A program made the position numbers and the translations under genes. The notes beneath the pieces were generated by a model. The model was not told the origin of the DNA. It did no database searches and worked only from the letters and a program-made list of their open reading frames with translations. DNA of 32,270 nt from an uncultured Peptococcaceae bacterium (lineage in GTDB: Bacteria > Bacillota > Dehalobacteriia > UBA4068 > UBA4997). Below, piece after piece: positions 22,559 to 28,631 of the stretch. How positions within the stretch are numbered: position 1 is the first letter of the stretch; the number at the start of each line of letters is the position of its first letter. The DNA lies in contig CANSKT010000011.1 in assembly GCA_947647555.1 (NCBI GenBank), forward strand, positions 1-32,270, read 5' to 3'.

Positions 22559-22900
22559 ATGGAAATAAAAATTCCCAAGGAAATTCGCAGGCATAAGGAA
22601 ACGATTTTCTTTGGTTTATCAACCAGACAGTTTGTTTGTTCAATGCTGGCTGTGGGTACTGCTGTGGGCGTTTATTTTGCAGCCAAAAGCTGGCTGGGTA
22701 AGGAGAGCGCCAGTTGGCTTTGTCTGCTGGCCGCCGCTCCAGTTGCCATTGGCGGCTTTTTTAATTATAACGATTTGACATTTGAGCAGTTTGTCTGGGC
22801 ATGGTTCAAGTCGCAGATACTATTTGCCCGGCCAAGAGTGTTTAGAGCTGATAATATTTATTGTCAGGCTATCGTCAGGGAGGGGTTGAAAGATGATTAA
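22559..22900 (+). CDS. prgI: PrgI family (VirB3-like) membrane protein
   Basis: The 113-residue protein begins MEIKIPKEIRRHKETIFFGL and has two membrane helices (FVCSMLAVGTAVGVYFAA and WLCLLAAAPVAIGGFF) followed by FNYNDLTFEQFVWAWF, the usual PrgI family layout. PrgI/VirB3 proteins partner with the VirB4 ATPase at the base of the channel. It overlaps the VirB4 gene by 8 bases. The ribosome site is a strong GAGGAGG. Confidence 0.88.
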   Translation: MEIKIPKEIRRHKETIFFGLSTRQFVCSMLAVGTAVGVYFAAKSWLGKESASWLCLLAAAPVAIGGFFNYNDLTFEQFVWAWFKSQILFARPRVFRADNIYCQAIVREGLKDD

Positions 22901-25220
22901 AACCTTGCAAGAAGCTAACCGCAGTGAGCGAGAGGCGTTCAAAATTCCCCGCAGCGTGCAGCAGTCTATACCGATTCGCCGGATTTACCGGGACGGTATC
23001 TGGCAGGTAGGCAACAAGTTCAGTCGTTGCTGGCGCTTTGCCGATATAAATTATCTGGTGGCTTCCGAGGCCGACCAGCGAGATATGTTTATGGCGTATA
23101 GCAGCGTCATCAACAGCCTGCCCACTGGTGCAACCGCTAAAATAACTATCAATAACCGGCGGCTGAACGGTGATGATTTTCAGCACAGCGTTTTAATGCG
23201 CTTAAAGGGCGATAAGCTGGATAAATACCGGCAGGAGTATAACGCTATTCTGACCGAGCAGGCCATGTCCAGCAGTAATTTAATTCAGGACAAATACATC
23301 ACCATATCGGTGGCGAAAAAGCAGATTGACGAGGCGCGCACTCTGTTTAAGCGGGTGGATATTGATTTGGCCAAGGGCTTTGGGCGGCTTGACAGCGGTG
23401 CGAAACCGCTGGATAACCACGAACGCCTGCGGATATTTTATGACTTCTTCCGTCCCGGTGAGGAAAGCGGTTTTCGCTTTGATTTAAGCGAACTAATGCG
23501 GCTGGGGCATAGCTTTAAGGATCATATCGTCCCGGACGGTATGCGTTTTCTGGCTGACCATTTTGAGATAGGCTCTCAGGTAGGCCGGGTGCTGTTTTTG
23601 AGAGATTACGCCAGCTTTATTAAAGATACGATGTTGACCGATTTGTCCGATTTTCCCCGTAATTTGATGGTGTCTATTGATATTCTGCCAGTGCCGACCA
23701 ATGAGGCGATTAAGCTGCTGCAAAGCCAGATTATGGCGGTGGAATCGGATATTACCCGCTGGCAGCAAAAGCAGAACGCCAACAACAATTTTACTGCCGC
23801 TATTCCTTACGATTTGGAGCAGCTGCGGGCGGAGAACAAGGAATTTTTGGACGACCTGACTACCCGCGATCAGCGCATGATTTTCGGCAATATTACGCTG
23901 GTACATCTGGCGGATAGCTTGGAGCAGCTTAACTCCGATACGGAAACGCTGCAAGCCGTTGGCAATGAGGGTTTGTGTCAGTTTTCTATTCTGCGCTATC
24001 AGCAGGAGGACGGTTTAAATACCGCACTGCCTTACGGTTTGCGCCGGATTAAGGCGGTGCGAACGCTGACTACCGAAAGCACCGCCGTCTTTATGCCCTT
24101 TCGGGTACAGGAGATACAGGACGCCGGGGGCATTTATTATGGCGTAAACGCCGTCAGCAAAAATCTGCTTATTTGCAACCGCAAGCGGCTCTTGAATCCT
24201 CATGGTTTTATTTTGGGCGTTTCCGGCTCCGGCAAGTCTTTCAGCATGAAAGAGGCTATCACTTTTATTGCCCTTTCCACCAACGACGATATTATCGTTA
24301 TTGACGCGGAGCGAGAATACGGCGATTTGGTAAACGCTTTGGGCGGCGCTGTGATTGAGGTATCGCCCAACAGTCCGCACCATATTAACCCTTTGGAAAT
24401 AAGCCGGGGTTATGGGGCTGGCGAAAACCCGGTGGCGATGAAATCTGAATTGCTGATGAGTATTTGCGAACAGCAAATGGGCAGCGGCAATTTGGGGGCT
24501 TTTCATAAGTCGATTATTGACCGTTGTACGGCCAGCGTTTTTCACGACTTAATTGCCAGCGGCGGCAAGGCCAAGCAGCCAATTCTTGCCGATTGGCGCA
24601 ATGAAATTAAAAAGCAGCCGGAGCGGGAGGCGCAGGAGTTGGCTTTGGCTTCGGAACTGTTTGTGGAGGGCAGCTTAAATATGTTTGCCCACGCCACTAA
24701 TGTAGATATATCCAACCGCATTATTTCTTTTGATTTGTATGAGATGGGCGAACAGCTGAAGCCGACGGCGCTTAATGTAACGCTGGAAACTATCCAAAAC
24801 CGGGTGGCTGCTAACCGGCTGGCCGGTAAATACACCTGGGTATTTGTGGACGAGGTTTATTTGTTTTTCCGCTATTATTATTCGGCGCAGTTTTTGTATA
24901 AGTGTTGGAAACGCTTTCGCAAATACGCCGCCGCAATGACTGCCGCCACGCAGAATGTGGAGGAGTGTCTGCGTTCCGATACGGCGCGCATGATGTTCGC
25001 CAACAGTGAATTTCTGGTGCTGCTTAATCAGGCGGCCACTGACCGGGCGGAGTTGGCGAAACTGCTGAATATTTCCGCTAACCAGATGTCCTATATAACC
25101 GGCGCTGAGGCCGGGCATGGCCTCTTAAAGGTTGGCGGCTCGATTGTGCCTTTTGCCAATCAATGGCCGCGGGATACGGAGCTTTATTATTTGATGTCCT
25201 CAACGCCGGGCGAGAAATAA
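22893..25220 (+). CDS. VirB4-like conjugation ATPase
   Basis: This 775-residue protein powers assembly of, or transport through, the mating channel. Walker A is GVSGSGKS at 442-449, and Walker B is VFVDEVYLFF with D653-E654. The segments DAEREYGDLV and TAATQNVEECL are typical VirB4/TraE features. The N-terminal half (about 1-400) is the VirB4 domain that contacts the membrane partners. The start codon lies inside the PrgI gene, so the two are translationally coupled. Length is normal for the family and the frame is unbroken. Confidence 0.94.
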   Translation: MIKTLQEANRSEREAFKIPRSVQQSIPIRRIYRDGIWQVGNKFSRCWRFADINYLVASEADQRDMFMAYSSVINSLPTGATAKITINNRRLNGDDFQHSVLMRLKGDKLDKYRQEYNAILTEQAMSSSNLIQDKYITISVAKKQIDEARTLFKRVDIDLAKGFGRLDSGAKPLDNHERLRIFYDFFRPGEESGFRFDLSELMRLGHSFKDHIVPDGMRFLADHFEIGSQVGRVLFLRDYASFIKDTMLTDLSDFPRNLMVSIDILPVPTNEAIKLLQSQIMAVESDITRWQQKQNANNNFTAAIPYDLEQLRAENKEFLDDLTTRDQRMIFGNITLVHLADSLEQLNSDTETLQAVGNEGLCQFSILRYQQEDGLNTALPYGLRRIKAVRTLTTESTAVFMPFRVQEIQDAGGIYYGVNAVSKNLLICNRKRLLNPHGFILGVSGSGKSFSMKEAITFIALSTNDDIIVIDAEREYGDLVNALGGAVIEVSPNSPHHINPLEISRGYGAGENPVAMKSELLMSICEQQMGSGNLGAFHKSIIDRCTASVFHDLIASGGKAKQPILADWRNEIKKQPEREAQELALASELFVEGSLNMFAHATNVDISNRIISFDLYEMGEQLKPTALNVTLETIQNRVAANRLAGKYTWVFVDEVYLFFRYYYSAQFLYKCWKRFRKYAAAMTAATQNVEECLRSDTARMMFANSEFLVLLNQAATDRAELAKLLNISANQMSYITGAEAGHGLLKVGGSIVPFANQWPRDTELYYLMSSTPGEK

Positions 25221-25235
25221 ATGGAGGTGTGCTAA

Positions 25236-25841
25236 ATGTTTGTAGATATTTACAATACAAATAAAAAATATGCCATTCTTTACGTTGATCCACCTTGAAA
25301 GTATAATAAGCGCAATAAATTTGGCACTAGCTTTGGCGGTGGAGCGGCTGCACATTATCCCACTATGAGCATGGAAGAAATACAAAAGTTACCCATTGAA
25401 CGGCTGGCAGCTAAAAACTGCGCTCTGTTCCTCTGGGTAACTTTTCCTTATCTTAATGAGCAGATAAAGCTTTTTGATTACTGGGGCTTTAAGTATAAGA
25501 CGTTGGGCTTTAGCTGGCTGAAAATAAACAGTCGGGATGGACGGCCATTTTTTGGCGTGGGCTATTACGCCAAAAGCAACTGTGAGGTTTGTTTGTTGGG
25601 GGTTAAGGGCAGCTTAAAGCCGGTCAGCAATCGGGTGTCCAGCTGTATAGTAGAGCCGCGCCGGGAACATAGCCGCAAGCCGGATATTGTCCGGGAGAAA
25701 ATTGTAGAACTGTTTGGCGATTTGCCGCGCATTGAACTGTTTGCCCGGCAAAGCTTTGCTGGCTGGGATTGCTGGGGTAATGAAACGGAAAAGTATGTGC
25801 AAGATGAAAATAACGCTCAAATTGAGCTGCATTTTTCTTGA
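25236..25841 (+). pseudogene. Second MT-A70 methyltransferase, TGA in place of the catalytic Trp codon
   Basis: The start ATG 25236 follows GGAGGTG at a good distance. The reading is MFVDIYNTNKKYAILYVDPP, then TGA at 25296-25298, then KYNKRNKFGTSFGG in the same frame to TAG or equivalent at 25839-25841. The stop sits exactly where DPPW has its Trp (TGG), so one G-to-A change accounts for it. The rest is intact: HYPTMSMEEIQKLP, and FARQSFAGWDCWGNETEK, closely paralleling the copy at 21975-22532. An in-frame ATG at 25365 lacks a ribosome site and would lose the catalytic motif. TGA is a normal stop in neighbouring genes. The alternatives are low-level TGA readthrough, which commonly inserts Trp, or a sequencing error. 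The tail encodes NNAQIELHFS through palindrome copy 8. Confidence 0.85.
25815..25827. repeat. Palindromic repeat copy 8 (GCTCAAATTGAGC), in coding sequence
   Basis: The core lies in the last codons of the broken methylase gene, read as AQIEL, and is followed by TGCATTTTTC. The left flank AATAAC matches that of copy 10 exactly. Confidence 0.93.
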
Positions 25842-25866
25842 GCCAGAAATACAAAGGAGAGAGGAT

Positions 25867-28188
25867 ATGAAAAAAGATGAGAAACAACCAAGGCTCAAGC
25901 AGCCTAAAAATAAAGCGGCGCAAAGCCAGAAACCTATATTATCTTCCAAGCAGGCCGCTAAGCTTATGCGGGATAATTATGTTAGACAGCGTAACAAAAA
26001 ACCTGCTGAACAAACGCAGGAACGTACAAACGAAACCGAATATGCCATAGATAATATTGAAGCAGCTGCTTATATGGCAGTTGATGAAGTTTTGCCGATA
26101 AAACAGCCTAAGACTAAATCTGCAAAAGAGCCAAGGCCAGAAACAAAGCCAGAAGCTTTTAATTATAATGATGATGTATCAGCAGGGGAGAGTTCTAAGG
26201 CAGAACTGCCACAACGCCAAATCCCAAAACAGCAGCCGAAAAATTTGCAACAGCAACAGCCAATCCTAAAACAGCGGCTAAAAAATTCACAACAACAACA
26301 GCCAATCCCAAAACAGCAGCTAAAAAGTTTACAACAACAACAGCCAATCCCAAAACAGTGGCTCAAAAGTTCACAACAACAACAGTCAATCCCAAAACAG
26401 CAGTCGAAAAATCCGAAACAACAAAAGCCGAAACTAAAAGAAGAACCATCTTATATTTCCAAAATGCTGGAAGAAAACCCTAAAACAGATGTTAAGCGTG
26501 AAAAACAAGAGCCAAAAAGCAAGCCAACAACAATGGATATTAAAGAACGTCAAACAAATTCTAACCCCTTGCCAGAGGAAATACCCCGGCAAGGGGTTAT
26601 TTGTGATGCGGCGATTAAACCAGCTGTTAAAGAAAAGGCAGTTTATATATCCCCGAAAAACAGCAGGCAGGACAAAACGCAGAATGTTCAGCCAAATGAC
26701 GCTCAATTTGAGCCGCATTTTTCAGATATACCTGTTGTTAAGTCTAAACCAGCTGCTTATAAGGAGAAAACAGTTAATAGGCAGGTTGATTTTATACAAG
26801 AGAGTTCGCAAAATAACGCTCAATTTGAGCTATATTTTGAACCAGCAAAAAAAGCGGATAATAGGCTGGTAAATTCTTATGCCAAACCCAAAGATGTATC
26901 GCCTAAAAATAAGCCCGTATATATTGTGCCGAAAACAAGGGGTGCAGCTTATGAGAAAAAGTCTGTTGTTCCTAAACAACAAACTTTTGGCAGAAATAAA
27001 ACTGCTGCAAAGCTGGCAGGCAAAGCCAAAGAGCAAATGCAGAAGAAAGTCCAGCAGACGGCTGGCGTTTCTGCGGAATTTAGCAAAAGGCTAGTTAAAT
27101 TTGTGGCTAAAACAACGACTGCTATTGCTAAACCATTATTGGCAATGCTGGGCGGCAGTATTGCCTTGATAATCCTTGCCGCCATAGTGCTGATAGCGGC
27201 GGTGGTAAGTTCGCCTTTGGGCCTGTTTTTTGCTGGAGAGCGCAGCGCAGCCAATGCTGTTTCCCTTGCCGAGGCCGTAGCCAGTGTGAATGTTGCCTAC
27301 AATGCCAAATTGGAGGAATTGCAAGAGGGCGATTATGCCGGGATTGAGATAACCGGGCAGGCGGCAGCTTGGCATGATGTGCTGGCTGTGTTTGCGGTTA
27401 AGGTTGCTGGGGCTGATGTGGGTGGTTTAGATGTAGTTACGCTGGACAGCCAGCGGGTTGAGTTGCTTAAAAGCGTGTTTTGGGATATGACAAATATCCG
27501 AACTGAAACAGAAAGCACTGATAATGGCGAGATACTTAAAATAAGCGTTACTGCTAAAAGTGCGGACGATATGCGGATAGCCTATGCTTTTTCCAATTAT
27601 CAGAATAGTGCGCTAGATGAGTTGTTGGCTGAAAGCACTGCTTTAATTGCTTTGGCTGGTAGTTTGGATATTACCAATGTTGACGCATTGACAGTGCTTG
27701 CCGCTTTGCCTGACGATTTGCCGGAGGCGCGGCGGAATGTGGTGCAGACGGCTTTGACTCTGTATGGCAAGGTAAACTATTTCTGGGGCGGCAAGTCGCT
27801 GTCTATTGGCTGGGATAGCCGCTGGGGTGAGTTGCGTAAGGTTACGGCGGCAGGCAGTCGGACAACTGGCAGTTATCGCCCGTTTGGGCTGGATTGCTCC
27901 GGCTTTGTGGATTGGGTGTTTTATAATGTTACTAATGGCGGTTATATAATTGGGCATGGCGGTGGTGCAGCAAGCCAGCACGATTACTGTACTGATATTA
28001 GCTGGGCAGAGGCTATGCCCGGTGATTTGGTGTTTTATCTGGAAGATGATCATGTGGGCATTGTCTGTGGCTGGGATGATAGCGGCAATTTGCTGGTTAT
28101 TCATTGTGCCAGTGCAGCTAACAATGTGGTTATAACAGGAACCTCCGGCTTCAGCTTTGTGGCAAGGCCTGATTTTTATGGTGATTAA
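25867..28188 (+). CDS. Membrane-anchored NlpC/P60 wall hydrolase of the conjugation system
   Basis: I start at ATG 25867, preceded by AAAGGAGAGAGG; a longer in-frame reading from 25714 would overlap the methylase and is not preferred. The protein has 773 residues. Residues 1 to about 420 are a long disordered Lys/Gln/Pro-rich region with five 14-residue repeats. A membrane helix follows at about 426-455 (SIALIILAAIVLIAAVV). The next segment (about 460-640: WHDVLAVFAVKVAG; LKSVFWDMTNI) is typical of Tn1549-family proteins of this kind. The NlpC/P60 domain is at the end, with C677 (LDCSGFVDW), H729 (DDHVGIV) and H746 (LVIHCAS). It should cut wall peptides to let the channel through. By orientation, the disordered half is cytoplasmic. 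Two in-frame palindromes lie in that half. Confidence 0.9.
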   Translation: MKKDEKQPRLKQPKNKAAQSQKPILSSKQAAKLMRDNYVRQRNKKPAEQTQERTNETEYAIDNIEAAAYMAVDEVLPIKQPKTKSAKEPRPETKPEAFNYNDDVSAGESSKAELPQRQIPKQQPKNLQQQQPILKQRLKNSQQQQPIPKQQLKSLQQQQPIPKQWLKSSQQQQSIPKQQSKNPKQQKPKLKEEPSYISKMLEENPKTDVKREKQEPKSKPTTMDIKERQTNSNPLPEEIPRQGVICDAAIKPAVKEKAVYISPKNSRQDKTQNVQPNDAQFEPHFSDIPVVKSKPAAYKEKTVNRQVDFIQESSQNNAQFELYFEPAKKADNRLVNSYAKPKDVSPKNKPVYIVPKTRGAAYEKKSVVPKQQTFGRNKTAAKLAGKAKEQMQKKVQQTAGVSAEFSKRLVKFVAKTTTAIAKPLLAMLGGSIALIILAAIVLIAAVVSSPLGLFFAGERSAANAVSLAEAVASVNVAYNAKLEELQEGDYAGIEITGQAAAWHDVLAVFAVKVAGADVGGLDVVTLDSQRVELLKSVFWDMTNIRTETESTDNGEILKISVTAKSADDMRIAYAFSNYQNSALDELLAESTALIALAGSLDITNVDALTVLAALPDDLPEARRNVVQTALTLYGKVNYFWGGKSLSIGWDSRWGELRKVTAAGSRTTGSYRPFGLDCSGFVDWVFYNVTNGGYIIGHGGGAASQHDYCTDISWAEAMPGDLVFYLEDDHVGIVCGWDDSGNLLVIHCASAANNVVITGTSGFSFVARPDFYGD
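26218..26427 (+). repeat. Five 42-bp tandem repeats coding a Gln-rich stretch
   Basis: Units begin at 26218, 26260, 26302, 26344 and 26386, each a 14-residue variant of PIPKQQLKSLQQQQ. The exact 42-base period keeps frame. The last unit is the most diverged (PKQQKPK-like end). It lies in the predicted cytoplasmic disordered half of the NlpC/P60 protein. Confidence 0.93.
26701..26713. repeat. Palindromic repeat copy 9 (GCTCAATTTGAGC), in coding sequence
   Basis: Read in frame as AQFEP inside the NlpC/P60 gene. The flanks are AATGAC on the left and CGCATTTTTC on the right, nearly the same as copy 8. Confidence 0.93.
26818..26830. repeat. Palindromic repeat copy 10 (GCTCAATTTGAGC), in coding sequence
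   Basis: Read in frame as AQFEL inside the NlpC/P60 gene, 117 bases from copy 9, which is 39 codons. The flanks are AATAAC and TATATTTTG. Confidence 0.93.
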
Positions 28189-28192
28189 AATT

Positions 28193-28209
28193 CCGCTCAA
28201 ATTGAGCGG
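28193..28209. repeat. Palindromic repeat copy 11 (CCGCTCAAATTGAGCGG)
   Basis: A perfect 17-base palindrome 4 bases after the NlpC/P60 stop. It is the last copy in the window; none is seen in the helicase region, so it marks the end of the transfer module. Confidence 0.95.
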
Positions 28210-28297
28210 TGTTTATGATTATATATAAGCTAGTGCTAAAGCACAGAATGAATAATGTTAAAACTAGAAAACACTAGTAAAAATAGTCTTTTGTACC

Positions 28298-28326
28298 TTG
28301 ATAGAAACTATATTTTGTGTTATACT
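28298..28326 (+). promoter_or_regulatory. Sigma-70-type promoter before a short leader or small RNA
   Basis: TTGATA (28298-28303) and TATACT (28321-28326) are separated by exactly 17 bases. The start of transcription would be near 28333. The only thing before the terminator at 28426-28482 is about 90 bases with a hairpin. Confidence 0.65.
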
Positions 28327-28332
28327 TAATGA

Positions 28333-28482
28333 AAATAAATGAAGTAGAAAATTTTAAAAGTATACTTCACAAAATTCAACTTACTATGTTAAAAAAGGTG
28401 CATAAATAAATATGAATTATTAAACAACAGCGTAAAGAAAGACTGGCAACTATTACAGTTTTTCTTTGGGCTGTTATTTTTT
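28333..28482 (+). ncRNA. Possible small RNA or attenuator leader ahead of the helicase
   Basis: The unit is bounded by a promoter and an intrinsic terminator about 150 bases apart, with an internal hairpin (GAAGTA / TACTTC arms at 28341 and 28373). It matches no RNA family I recognise. It is either a free small RNA or a leader whose terminator controls the helicase gene that starts 150 bases further on. It could instead encode the 26-residue peptide at 28329-28409, though no ribosome site supports that. Confidence 0.4.
28426..28482 (+). terminator. Strong intrinsic terminator upstream of the helicase gene
   Basis: AACAGC (28426-28431) pairs with GCTGTT (28470-28475). After a 2-base mismatch, AAAGAAAGACTG (28434-28445) pairs with CAGTTTTTCTTT (28456-28467), with one G-T and a 10-base loop. 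ATTTTTT follows directly (28476-28482). It lies well away from the NlpC/P60 stop, so it more likely ends the short transcript from 28333. Confidence 0.8.
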
Positions 28483-28631
28483 ATGAAGATTATTGAATGG
28501 GTCTTAATTGAAACGATTTTCTTTTAATAATTGCTTGTTGTTCAGATATTACAATAGGTGTTTTCTATAACAATTACAATATATAATTTTAATTGTGTAA
28601 GGAATGAAATTTTAAAAGCCGGAGGATACTT

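Larger units (their letters stand above)
28210..28631. other. A+T-rich intergenic region between transfer module and cargo
   Basis: About 420 bases without a convincing gene. It holds a promoter (28298-28326), a hairpin with GAAGTA (28341-28346) and TACTTC (28373-28378) arms, and a strong terminator (28426-28482). From there to the helicase ribosome site (GGAGG, 28621-28625) it is A+T-rich; TATAAT at 28582-28587 has no good -35 partner. A 26-codon reading frame at 28329-28409 has no ribosome site. This is probably the junction where cargo was inserted. Confidence 0.7.

Noticed and set aside
25236-25841. TGA meaning Trp throughout this organism
   Set aside because: The ParB-like, DUF3846, ArdC-like, surface protein, MT-A70 and helicase genes all end in TGA, so TGA is a normal stop here.
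25714-25866. Longer N-terminus for the NlpC/P60 protein
   Set aside because: It would read through the methylase gene in another frame. ATG 25867 has a strong ribosome site and a sensible start.
2607-28209. Palindromic repeats as a CRISPR array
   Set aside because: The copies are kilobases apart, lie between or within genes and have no regular spacers.
2607-28209. Palindromic repeats as ordinary intrinsic terminators
   Set aside because: Most copies lack a following T-run, several lie inside genes or upstream of co-transcribed genes, and the conserved core is far stricter than a terminator needs.
28329-28409. 26-codon peptide in the leader before the helicase
   Set aside because: It has no ribosome site and begins at or before the predicted transcript start; kept only as an alternative to a non-coding RNA.
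28582-28587. TATAAT as a promoter for the helicase
   Set aside because: No acceptable -35 sequence lies 16-18 bases upstream, and A+T-rich DNA produces such hexamers easily.
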